DNA of 64,000 nucleotides, taken from positions 18,277,419 through 18,341,418 of the forward strand of contig NC_087076.1 of the NCBI RefSeq assembly GCF_026151205.1, in the 5' to 3' direction. The translations under genes and the position numbers were made by a program. Of this stretch, positions 31,497-44,100 are shown in pieces; positions within the stretch are counted from its first letter, which is position 1; every line of letters starts with the position of its first letter. This stretch comes from Bolinopsis microptera. Its lineage: Eukaryota > Ctenophora > Tentaculata > Lobata > Bolinopsidae. The notes below the pieces were generated by a model. The model was not told the DNA's origin. It searched no databases and saw only the letters and a program-made list of their open reading frames with translations.

Positions 31497-33285
31497 TTTC
31501 TGTAGACGGAGCTCGAGAATGAAAGTGAGCGTGCGTAGATATAAAACAGTTCTACGCACGAAGTTCATACAGACAAAACTGATTTGATTGCCTTCAAGTT
31601 CAAGCATGAGGGAGAAATCACAATTTCTCGTCTAAGTACCAGCATGTACAGTTTCGCGCAATTTTTTGCAAAGAAGCAGCTTTCGTATTTTAGAGAGATC
31701 AACAACATTTATCGACATAGACCACTTGCCCGGAAATTTTGTGCTCCAAGTCTGGACTGGGAGACCTCAATTATGTTTGTGACTTTAATATAGATCACTT
31801 TTGGGGTTCCTGCCACTTCACGTGGGAGGGGGGGGGGGGGGGGGCGAAGTGACCCGTGTTGTCAGGCAAGGAATGTTCAATTTCCACACATCTGGTTACT
31901 GGTATTCTGTGGTCCGTGTCGGTCGCCCTACAGTTAGGAGTATTGAGAATGAACAATTAAGAGTTGCTAATTTGCTGGAGAATAAATAAAAATTAGCTTT
32001 TGGAGGAACACGATAAACTGAATCAAATAGTAAAAACCTGACAACTCGGGTAACATCTATTGAAAAAGTTCTTTATCTCTATAACATTTGTATAGTGTAT
32101 AAGTTAATAAGTGTGCTCTGTAAATGAATCATATCGGTTTATAAAGATTAAATATAATATTCTTCATCACTCAAATCCATCTTTAATATATCATTATCAA
32201 GAAACTGAAAGAATGAGGAATTATTCATGAACGCCACTCTATGTAATGAGTATGTAACCATGAATTTGGTTTAGCCGATGAAATATCACTAAGGGAGATA
32301 CATCCATCGATATATTCTCTCACTATAGACATAGTCAATAACATGGTGTCCTATCTCCAGTAGCAAGATCGTAGTGGTGATACAATGCAAGGTACAATTA
32401 AAAAATATGCAATCTTCAAATTTCACACTTCTTCTTATGCGAGATCAAAGCTAGATTGGTCATAAATTGTGGCCCATAATACGAGAGAATAAGCTTTCAA
32501 CTGTTCATGTACGTGACGAAATATTTGAAATCTCATTAATTAAAAAGTTAACCACACGGCTTAAAAAACAGCTGCTCAGCACAGGGTTGAAGTTCATAAG
32601 ATAATCCGACCATGATTGATGGTCTGCGAGCTAATTTAATTAGTTAGCGAGCTAAATTAATTATTCGGCGTACTGATCCAGTGATCCTTGCACTCACAGG
32701 TATTTCCTAATAATAAGAGAACGAATGTCTATTTTCTACCATTTTGTCTGTATTGGCTTACTCTTGGTAAGTTGGAGTTGGACATGGTTTTAAGCTCATG
32801 TTTTGAGATTGTGAAAACCCTACAGCTGATTTATCTATTTAAAAGCAACCAAAATATTAACTATAAACAATCTCACGATGACCCCGAGTGACGGCCACTG
32901 ACAGTACTTAGAATCTCCCGTATTGCGAACGGGGAACTGGCATTGTGTAATATGATTTATCGAATCATTTAACAATTTGGGCATTTTACCGGTTAGAGGT
33001 ACTAAAGCGACCAGGGTAGGCAACAATTAAACAATTACATTTGGCTCAGCTGTGACGGTAATCTATAAATATAATTAACAGGTAGTAACACTACCATAAC
33101 AAAACAATTATACTGTCCGAATCTGTATTGCATAATATTCTAAATTTGTCTGATGTCTCAAAATTGTTCAAATAAGAGGGAGCTGCACTAATAATACTGT
33201 AAAAGATCAAATTCTGGACCATCTCAATCGTGAGACAATTCGGCAATTATGATTCAGCGATTTTCCAGGTGCAGTTGTTGGTGGT
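31497..33285. other. Non-coding DNA
   Basis: No supported gene. A 17-G homopolymer lies at 31828-31844. Short open frames have no domain. Confidence 0.45.
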
Positions 33286-33570
33286 TTTATTAAAGGGCAA
33301 ATGACTGTGGAGTTGCTGAACCAAAATGATATTTGAGGTACTAAATAGCAGGGCAGGTGTGTAACAAATATTAGAACAAGGTGAAAGTCGCTAGAATGAG
33401 AAAAGCAGAAAGGTCATTTGTCACGAAATTAGGAAATTAAACTCTAATTTTAAGCTAGAGGAAGCTATAGTACATAATAATAATTATGTATTATAGCCTA
33501 TTTGCATAAACAATGGCTGGCTGGTAGCTAATGGCTGGCTGGTAGCTAATGGCTGGCTGGTAGCTAATGG
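33286..33570 (+). repeat. Direct repeat unit with 18-bp minisatellite (copy 1)
   Basis: Shares almost identical sequence with 33816-34156, starting ttattaaagggcaaatgact. It ends in a tandem array of aatggctggctggtagct (about 3.3 copies, 33512-33570). Confidence 0.8.
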
Positions 33571-33716
33571 CTGACCACCGTAGTTCTAATATTATAATGT
33601 TAACTTTAAATTGTTTCATTACTAAATATCTTTGTAATGTCACAATTTATCACAACAACTTTCTCAAATCTGGAAGGTCTAACAAAAAACAGTATGTTCT
33701 AATGAATTTTAACTAA
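33571..33716 (+). repeat. Block shared with SCAP last-intron sequence (empty-site copy)
   Basis: ctgaccaccgtagttc through gaattttaactaa is the same sequence as 35575-35631 joined to 38090-38181. In the SCAP intron it is split by the 2.46-kb TIR element. This copy therefore shows the uninterrupted junction cattactaaatatctttg. Confidence 0.8.
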
Positions 33717-34246
33717 AAGGGCTGATTCCAACCTTAAATTCTACAATTTACCAGTCAAGTTTGTCTCGGTATGTATTGTTATCTGTGTACCAGAGCTCCG
33801 GTAGCGCCATTTTTTTTTATTAAAGGGCAAATGACTGTGGAGTTGCTGAACCAAAATGATATTTGAGGTACTAAAATAGCAGGGCAGGTGTGTAACAAAT
33901 ATTAGAACAAGGTGAAAGTCGCTAGAATGAGAAAAGCAGAAAGGTCATTTGTCACGAAATTAGGAAATTAAACTCTAATTTTAAGCTAGAGGAGGCTATA
34001 GTACATAATAATAATTATGTATTATAGCCTATTTGCATAAACAATGGCTGGCTGGTAGCTAATGGCTGGCTGGTAGCTAATGGCTGGCTGGTAGCTAATG
34101 GCTGGCTGGTAGCTAATGGCTGGCTGGTAGCTAATGGCTGGCTGGTAGCTAATGGCGTTACCGGAGCTCTGGTACACAGATAACAATACATACCGAGACA
34201 AACTTGACTGGTAAACTGTTGAATTTAAAGGTTGGAATCAGCCCTT
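33717..34246. mobile_element. TIR element with about 93-bp inverted repeats and inner minisatellite
   Basis: Inverted arms 33717-33809 and 34154-34246 are nearly identical, starting AAGGGCTGATTCCAACCTT and reaching the ccggtarcgcc region. Between them is the second copy of the 33286 unit, with its 18-bp minisatellite grown to about 6.3 copies (34043-34156). The right arm starts directly after the minisatellite. No unambiguous target duplication; non-coding. Confidence 0.8.
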
Positions 34247-35160
34247 AGGTGATGGTTAGACGCTCACAGAAGCCCGGTAAAGATTGGAATAGTTTAACTG
34301 AACGGACCGTACCAAGCTCGCTGGTTAAACCGGATTTATAATTATCTAGCGTTGATCAACACAGCCGTGTTCCAACGAAGTCAGAACTTTACTTTTTGGG
34401 TTTTAAAATGTATAAAACTCATAAAATAACGTAAAATTAAAAGATACGTAACACGACCTAATATTTGACATCAAAATTTAAAACGTTGGGGACCGTTGTC
34501 ACGGGGACCAAATAATGTGACCTCCTCTACGAACCGCTGTCAAGACTATCGATAATATTTGAAGCAAGAGCTGATCTGTTGATAGCGTGCATTATACAAG
34601 GATCAGGGATCTAAGGCCTAAAATCAGAAATGACAGTTAACTTAATAAACTCCTTTTCCTACCACCTAGCCTGGCGAACCTAGCGCTCCTTCAACTCCAT
34701 TTGGGAGCTTAATTCAGGGACAAAATCAGGTCATTTTTTTGTAAATTTTTCCAGTTTAAAACAGTTGCTGACCTGATTTTGTCGAGTAACAAATACATAA
34801 CAGATAAGAATAGTTTGTTATCTTAATATCATGTAAACTAAAAATCAGCATATAAAGCCTATAAAGTCATAGTGCAGAACGGGTGCACAACAATAGCCCT
34901 AATTTAGGACACACAAATACTTTCTGCACAAAAATAATCTTAGGGTAGAAATAAATTCAACGAACCATATCTGACGCAATAAAGTTAAAAAGCTGTGAAA
35001 AGGTGTTCGTCTAAATTTAATTAAAATTACTAAAATCGTCGCCTGGGTTAATAGTCTGTGAATACTCCAAAAGATCTGATCATCCCAAATAAGAGAGGTT
35101 TATAAACAGTAATAAATATTCAACGTTTAATCGCACGATATTTTTAAAGGACTGAGGAAA
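34247..35160. other. Non-coding DNA downstream of SCAP
   Basis: The 3' untranslated region of SCAP (minus strand) must begin here. No poly(A) signal could be chosen with confidence and no other feature was seen. Confidence 0.4.
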
Positions 35161-38100
35161 TCAATTCAAAACAGTAAACGGTACAACGTTGGGACCGTCC
35201 AAGACAAAGGCAACGTTGGGGCTGCTTTTCAGTCGAATGTGTGCTGGGTCTGATATATATCTTCCTAATGAGATATCATCTAGATACTGCTGGTCCCGCA
35301 GTGACCACAGAACGATGCTGTCGGATTGCAGAATTATAATGTGACTTTCGTGGAGGAGGGAGATATCTTGCGCTATCACCTGTAGATGGTTACAAGTCAA
35401 ATTCAAGATATATTTTCGCCAGCCTCGCCTACTAAGGTCTAACCAACTTACGGGGACGAAGCTGAACAGTTTCTGAATTTCTCATTTAATATGAGTTACG
35501 AGTAATTAGATGTCTCGATCGGCCCGGTAAGCGGTTCGAATTCCTAACGCTCTCCCAGCTAACTATAAAACGATCTGACCACCGTAGTTCTTATATTTTA
35601 ATGTTAACTCTAAATTGTTTCATTACTAAATCGACACGTTCATTGAAGTTTGAGGATATTGGTAAATTTCTAAAATAGCGTTTTCGACGATAGTGGCTTA
35701 ATTTTAGCATCTATTATTCTAGCGTGTTCATAAGTTCTGAACATTAGCCACGTGACCCATACTCCCATATGCACTGCTCAGAAATAAAATGTATTGCTTT
35801 TAGGCACTATAATGTAAAAAATGTCACATTTTTGTGACATTGTTTACCATAGCTGCCCAATTATCATTCCTTGGTCTGAAATATAGTAGATTAGGTCAAT
35901 CTAACAATTATGATACAACATTGGTTAAAGGGCACGGATCGAACGGCTTTAAGGCAATATTTCGTAAACTTTGTCACACTCAGAATACGAGACCTCTTTT
36001 CTACTGTGAGGTGTCCTCAAAACCCTTTCAACTCATTATTTGATGGTTCTTCTGCCAATCATAGCCCTAAAATATGTTGTTTTGAAAAGTTAGCTAATAC
36101 ATGCACTTGGTTATTGGGAAATGATGTAAATTCTGTCACATTATATGGAATTTGAAATTCTGGCTGAATTTTCGAAATCATTTATATCTGATTTTGGTTT
36201 GGAAGGCGGGAAAACTCTATATAAGGACGATACACGGATACAGTTGATTCAAGTATAGGGCAGTTGATGTAAACATCGTCACAAAATGATACGACATCGT
36301 GAATAGGTTACATTTTGCGGGAAAACTCTATATAAGGACGATACACGGATACAGTTGATTCAAGTATAGGGCAGTTGATGTAAACATCGTCACAAAATGA
36401 TAAGACATCATAAATAGGTTAAATTTGGAAACAATGATTATAGAATGAAATAGTCTGTGATTAACATATTACATACATTATAAAATGGGCAGGGGTTTTT
36501 ATATTTCCTGTATCTCTGTATTAATCATTTCGGACTGTAATTAGGACTGTTCACGTGAAAGAAATTGTATCTAAATTTTACAATGACGTACTCGTATGTG
36601 ACGAAATTTACATTTCTTGACCCTATTTTGAAGAACCATACCTCGGTTAGAATTCAATGTTCTTCTAGGAATTATTGGTTGGTTATGGTTTAGCAAAATA
36701 GAACTTAAGTTTAACAATGCTGAGTTTAATTTTACTAAGTTACTGAAATGTGACGAAATTTACTTTTCCTGCCCCAACAGTATAATTTCAATGTGATGAA
36801 AAATGGGCATGGGTTTCTACATTTCTTGTATAAATCCATTCCGACTATAATAAGGACTATTGGTAGGAAATAAAATCTATCTAAATTTTAAAATTACGTA
36901 TGTGACGAAATTTACATTTCTTGCCCCTATTTTAAAGAACCATACCTCAGTTAAAATTCAATTTTCTTCCAGGAATTATTGGTTGGTTATTTTTCAGCAA
37001 ATCAGAACCCAAGTTTAACAATGCTGAGTTTGATATCACTAATTAGCTAATTTACCGAAATGTGACGAAATTTACTTTTCCTGCCCCAACAATATAATTT
37101 CAATGTGATGAAAAATGGGCATGGGTTTCTATATTTCCTGTATAAATCCATTCTAGCTATAATAAGGGCAGTTGATATGAAAGAAAATCTATCTAACTAA
37201 TGCTATGGCTAATGTGACGAAATTTACATTTCTTGCCCCTATTTTGAAGAATCATACCTCAATTAGTATATAATGTTACTTTATCACCATCACAATGTCG
37301 ATAAATTAGTTATTTTGCCAACACGGAGCAAATAAAGTTATAATATTTTTTTTGTGACGAAATTTACAAATTTTTACCCTGTTCAGGTGTTGAAATTTTG
37401 CCAATGTTAACATATCACTGCCATATAATAATTTATATGACCGGCGTATGGTTGAAATATTGTTAATTGATCCATAGTACGTAATATAGGGTGTTTAAGT
37501 TGGTATACTAATATTTACTCAATTTCACACATGTTGAGATATCATACAAATTTATGTGACTAAATTTACCTATTTCTGCCTTCTGTATTTGTATTTGCCT
37601 ATAACAATGAAATATGTGAACAATTCCAAACACATTCAGCTCACAAAATAATGCTAGACTATTCGGCATTTCTTGTCAGGATGTCATAAACATCCCTCAT
37701 ATAAATTTCTTAAATGTGTGACGGAGTTTACATGGTGCAACCATTTAACGAAAAAAGTCGCTAAATATGTAGATAATAGTCATATGCAACTATCCTATAG
37801 AATGGAAATTCGAAAATTTGGTCAAACACGGCAACAAGGGGTCCATATAAACTCTGTCACGTTTTTATAGTGTGACAAAGTTTACAACTCACTGCCGGCC
37901 GCATTTAAGCGATATCTTATCGTCTGATAAAGATATCGTTATGCGACAAAGTTTATCTAGAGGATGAAACGATTATCCTAACCATTGAGGGTTTATATAG
38001 TTTTATAGTGTGACACATTTTACATCATCGTGCCATTTAGTAGGGTCACTAATATTTACCAATATCCTCAAACTTCAATGAACGTGTCCAAATATCTTTG

Positions 38101-41100
38101 TAATGTCACAATTTATCACAACAACTTTCTCAAATCTGGAAGGTCTAACAAAAAACAGTATGTTCTAATGAATTTTAACTAAATGATGAAAACTAAAGTT
38201 TTCACCATTTCATTGCAACTTGTGACTAAAACAGGGAACTCAAACTGATACTAACATCAAGTTGATGGGGATAAGAGGAGGATGAGTTCTCCCATATTAA
38301 AACTGGACCATCAGTTAAGTGTCCAATTATCCAGTCATCGGTTGAAAGAATCTTGCTAATCCCTCCAACCTTGCTCTCGTACTCCTCCTGGAATTTAAAC
38401 GATTTAACATTGAAAAACTGGATCTTTATTGCTTGAAATTGAACAGAAATCATGCACGCTGAATTAGTTCAACTGACCATAATTGCTTGATGATAAATTT
38501 GTAGAATTTATCCAGGCACACCATTAGTCATCTAAAGTTCAATTGTAACCGAAGGGGTCCCTTCAGCAAACTTCCTAATTATCCTATATTTAACTCACAA
38601 TAAGATCAGAATTCCTGAGATCACACGAGTAGACAGCAGAGAAGTTATCACAAGTCAAGAGCATATCACGTGACAAGTGCAACTGTTGAACTGACTGGGG
38701 GAACTGTAAGACTTTCCGCAATGTCAACGAGTTAGCGTCGTATACCTGGGATTTATGAAGTGAGTAAAAACGTTAATACATGGAGTATTTCAAATTGTGC
38801 CACAATTTTAAGATAATAAATTGATAAAGCAACCAGAGCAAAAAATATCAAGCTAAGGAGTAAGGGGTGATTTACTTTAACAATGTTGCTGCCACCGCAT
38901 ACCGCTAACTGGCAGGACTGATCACAATACTTAATCAGCGAACTGGGGTATATCCTGGCTTCTGCTTTCACTTCCACCACCTGACCCTGGAAGCTGTTCT
39001 GGCCAACAGGTGGATTGATAACTCGGGGAGACAGAGCGATTACTATCACTCTTCCGTTCTCATGACAAAGCAGAACTGACCTGGAAGAAGTGGCGACGGA
39101 TTACGGAATTGGCAAAAAAGGTTAAATATCCTAAGGGGGGGGGGGGGGGGGGGGGGGGGATTTGGCTGTCATATTTGAATTTTCGACTTACATTTGGTCG
39201 ATGAAGCAGAGTAACAAGATGCCAGATGACTGCTGCTGAACAGTGATAATATCATTGCTCCCCCAGTTGACAACGTTTACAGATCCGTCTCCGTGTCCAA
39301 GTAGCAAGATCTTATCTGATAGAGCTGTACACCACGGTATCGTCTCACTAGGATTTGGTGGTTGAAAGGTGAGACGTATGAATTTATAAAGCAGTTTAAG
39401 TACTGCAAATTGAACCTATTGAAACCTAAAGTATTAATATAATAACATAAGTTTGGTTGCAATATTTCTTGGATATGAAAAGTATTGTTTGATCTCGAAA
39501 CCTTGTTATTTTGAGAAGTACTTTGCCCGATAAAAGATCCCACAGTACAGAGAGTCCATCAAATGATGTTGTCAGCAGTTTGTTACTATGAACTGCTAGA
39601 TGTTCAATATCCTAGTAAAACGTTTCGATTAATTTCTAAACTCGAATTAACTGAAAATGAAAACGTTTGAGCAGATTATGAAGACGAAGTGTTTTCAATC
39701 TAAAATAGGATTCGAAAATTGAAGATAAGAATTACCTCCTCATGCTCAGACAGGATAAAAGGAACCTCCAAAAGGGGATGATCTTGTTTTTGCTTGACGC
39801 TGAGAATTTGAAGAAATCTTTTTTTTACATATTCCATTCGATGACAAAAATATTCAGAATCACATTACATACTTCATATCAGCATCTAAATTAGTAGCTT
39901 TTACTATGTTTAGAATATTCAAAAAAATTCGTAAATTTCTAACTGTACCTCTGAGGTTTTGACCGAGGTTTCAGCAACTTGTACAACCCAAGAAACGACA
40001 AGTAGAGAAGAATAGCGATAGGTAAAAATGATATCAACCCTAAGACTGTCGATATCAGGTGAAGAGTAACTGGCATTTGTAACCATTGCCTTACCTGGAA
40101 TTGTTATGAAGGTAAAATTCGAACCATTTACCGTAATCCAGCAAAATTTTAAACAAATTCACTCACTGAGCATTTTTTATGTAATCAGCATGCTTGCAAA
40201 AACTTCAAATAGAAGACATGAAAATAGAGTTATGAGTATCGTGGTAATCCATATGACATACATGGGACTGAAATGTAATAGGATCTGGTTGTCGAAGTCC
40301 TCCTTTGTCTTCAATGTGTATGGGCTTGTGTATATCAAAGTACCTGTATGAAGAGATTCGATTAAAGATTTTATTTCAATTATTAGCGATAATTTTCCAA
40401 TTCTAATGGCTCGAATATCGATGGACACCCTCAGGGAAAATGAAAATTATAACACTGCACGGTTCGTTATTCGATTCGTGCGCGCGCGTAACGAAATGCG
40501 CGCGTGCATGAACTTAATTGGAAATTTGGCGGGGTGATTCAATCATTTTGTCGAGCGCGTGTTCCATTTTAGTAAGAATGAAATTATCTTATTTTACTAT
40601 CACCTTAGATTAAATTACAACCAATTTCACGACGTTAAATATATTTTCCATCATATCAACGACTGAGGTTCGCGAATCGATTAACCTCGACTTCTCAGAA
40701 ATTGTTGAAATTTAAGGTCAGTCATGATATCGAACCCCCAATCTTTCACTTCCGGTTGAATAACAATATTTCCGGAACCCGGAGAATCATTCAAAAGGTT
40801 AACCAAATTTTAATCAATTTTATACAGACTTATGAATGAAGAACATCTGGCAAAAAATTTCTTCGGAAATGTCTCAGACATTAGGCTGATGTCAGACCCG
40901 AAAGTCGTTACAGGGGTGGAAGCCCCTAGCCAATCCTCACGGACGAAAACAATGGATTTTAGTGATACTTATACAATATAAATCTACCAACATAGCACAC
41001 TGGTAAGATTTAAGAAACCGATTACCTGGCAGTTACAATGATGTTGTACTGTTTAAACAAGATAGGCCAGTGGTCCCTAGCAGCTCTCCTCCATGACTGG

Positions 41101-44100
41101 TCCAACATGTCCACTGTGCTCCCCGTGGCTAGGAAGGTGTGGGGGAACATCTTCTCATAAGACGACCTGTCGCCCTGTAAAATAATATATTCTTCAAAAT
41201 GATCCTCAGGCAACCTTAAATATAAGTAAACCTTATGTCAGAACTCTGAACTGTAAAAACGGAGGGATGACAGGAATTATCGTTGGTAACTTGTAGTAAA
41301 TACTATTTATACTGCCAGATCCCGGTGGAACTAATTTGATCCACGATATCACGACAGGGCTTTAATTCAAATAGCCAGGAAGTAACAATTATCAATATGG
41401 ACAGTGGACACGATATGTTCCCCGTCTCTAAAGCCTAATATCATGAATAAAAAGGTATAATTGTTTAAGTTCTTCAGAGCAGTTTCTCTTTGTTTAGAGA
41501 CCGAATATAAATTCAAATCGATTAAATGGCACCATGGCCATGGGATATAAATTATAATAAGCATGAAGATGATAAACCAGGTCGCAAAGCTCCATTTTAA
41601 ATTGCCCCGTTACTTAAAACAACTTGGAGATATCGGATACTTCGCAGTTATTTTATACCCAAACGTTTTGTTCGAAAATTAATGTCAGGATGATGATTGT
41701 GGGTGTGAATTAAATTTTGGGCGGACGTGATATTATAGAACGGTTGCCAAGTCATGTTAGACACAAATGAAAGACATACTGCAAAAACATATGTTAATAT
41801 GTGTTTTATCAGTGCTACGTAGATGTGATTCTTTAACTTAGTACGCGTCATGTTCAGAAATAGGATCCAAGTAGCAAGTGTGTATGAACTACATATTGCA
41901 TTGCAATGAAATACACCAGAAACAGGTTACTGAATATTGGATAATATGAGATAGTGACAACCCAATGCTACCATGGCCATGTCAAGGGTTGAAAGATTCT
42001 CTAAAATCTATAAATCATAATATAATATACTTATGCAATATGCAGTGATGTCCTGAAATGTGAGATAAGGATATCTTGGAACTCTAATTACCAATCAGTT
42101 TGATAACAGAATAATATCTAGTAGCTTACCCTAGCTCACCGCTCACTGCTTACCTGACTTTTAGGCTGTAAATAATCCATTGAAAGGATCCAATTGATAA
42201 TTCGAGTAGATCCCACAGCAATCATGCCCGGTAACGTCAACTTTTTATCATTTTTCTCGCTGTTAGAGAACCATACTGAGTGATAAATGACATATAAAAC
42301 ATAGAGAAAAACTGACAAAGTCAGGATCTTGTGGGCTGCGTGGTGACGGAATATTTTAGTTTTGCGGGGTCTGTCAGTCCAATCAGGCAGTTTCCCATTA
42401 ATGGGAATTGAGGGGGCAGGGTAAGGTCCTGATTTGAGATCAGCTAGTTCCAATCTACGAATATCTAACGATAGAACTGGTACGAAGAAGAACAGCTGAA
42501 GGAAGAAGTCACATATGACACACACGAGACCCACAACACAGAACTCGTGAAAGGCTGCGGGCACCGGCGAGCAAATCCCAACCAAGAACATCAGAGCGAG
42601 TCCGCACACATTCTTAGTGATCTTCGTTCCCTCCGTCTGCAATCCCTGCGCTATCCTGATGTGTACCTCTTGGTCACCCGCTGTTATTGTTACGGACCGT
42701 GTAATAGTCAGCACGTTCTCTAGGCCCACTATCGTGAAAATGTAGGGGAAAATATCACTTCCCGTCAGGGTAGGTAGCAGGTCAAAGAAGACACAGAAAC
42801 CCAAGGACATGACAAAAGAGAAGACGATGGTCATTACAGCTACACAGGCTAGTCCCACCTTCGACTTTACGAGCGTTATCTTCCTGACACTTATCACAAT
42901 GTAGATAAAAACCAGAACGTAGAGCATGGCCAGGGGAAGGAGCTGCAATAGGTTCACTTTATCACTGTAAAACAAATGTATCCGCTCATCTTCAACTCCG
43001 AACAAGTTTTCTCTCTCGCTTTTCTTCATGAAAATGTAATCTGATTTAAACTCCTTCTCAGTGAAGATGGATACGGAGTAAGACTGGGAGAGCTCGTTGA
43101 TGATAGCTTCCCGGAACTTAGACACGACAGATGAGGAAAGAGAGGGGTTGAGGAACAGAGTTAGGGTTATAGGGTGAGGGGGTGTAGTCCAACTCGTACC
43201 AAACATCAACGCTGCAAGAAATTATTGTTACTTACTGAAGAAGAATATAAATTAAAAAGTTTTCTTGTACTAAACCTTGCTATGGAGACAGATTATCGTG
43301 ATAGAAACACTACGAAAATGGTTGCATATATGAGAAAACCTCGGATAGTAGGATTGCTGCTGTCTCCTAGGATAGTCTCAGGAATATCTGGGTCACTGAG
43401 GAAGACCACCATGTTGTTGCCCCACAGTTGTGTTGGACTCAGTAACATGCACGTTGAGTTTGTGGGCAGTCCACTCATCAGATCCTTCTGGCCCTGAAAC
43501 ATGAATAATTATTATATACAGAGTGGCCCAGAAGTTACTACCCACACGCAACCCTTTAATAACTCACGTAATTCGTATCATAATTGCTCAGAAATTTCAG
43601 ATAATATAGATCAAACTTAGATTTCCTGAAATTTCGTAAAATTTCATCAATTACAGAGGGTGTGGCACGCCACTCCTTCTTTTTCAGTATTGTCACTATA
43701 AAGTGAGAAATTTTTGAGCTAGGAGCTCCAAAGTTTCCAGACACATTTGGTTTCATAATTGAAGTGCTTTCCCAAAATTTCAAGTTGTTTGTTTACAATT
43801 TAATCGAGTTATGACTTATGAGTTATGACCCCTTTCAAGATCTTGCGGATACGTGATCTCGGCACTTAATCAGTGATTTCGTGATCTCATCGGTGATCTC
43901 ATCGGGAGTTATTCGCTATCGTGCAACAATGAGCCTCATTAGGCGGTACCGAGCATGTTGGGGGATGCCGATCTGATCACTTTAAGTGAATACTCATAAT
44001 GACTTTCTTTAGAGATTACTGATTAAGTGCCGGAATCATGCATCCGTCAGAACTTAAAATGGTCATAACTCGGCTTAGTTGTAAACAACGAACTTGAAAT

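Noticed and set aside
36597-38034. CRISPR-like array (short repeat with unrelated spacers)
   Set aside because: The repeats are imperfect, about 150 bp apart and in both orientations, they lie inside TIRs, and the host is an animal. A transposon motif array explains it.
38753-39543. Minus-strand open frames here as independent small genes
   Set aside because: Spliced reading in adjacent frames gives WD-repeat exons 11 and 12 of SCAP. The long frames run through introns.
42136-43209. SSD ORF as a separate single-exon gene with its own start
   Set aside because: Clean acceptor (ttcttgcag) and donor (gtaagc) sites bound it and phases match the exons on both sides, so it is SCAP exon 5.
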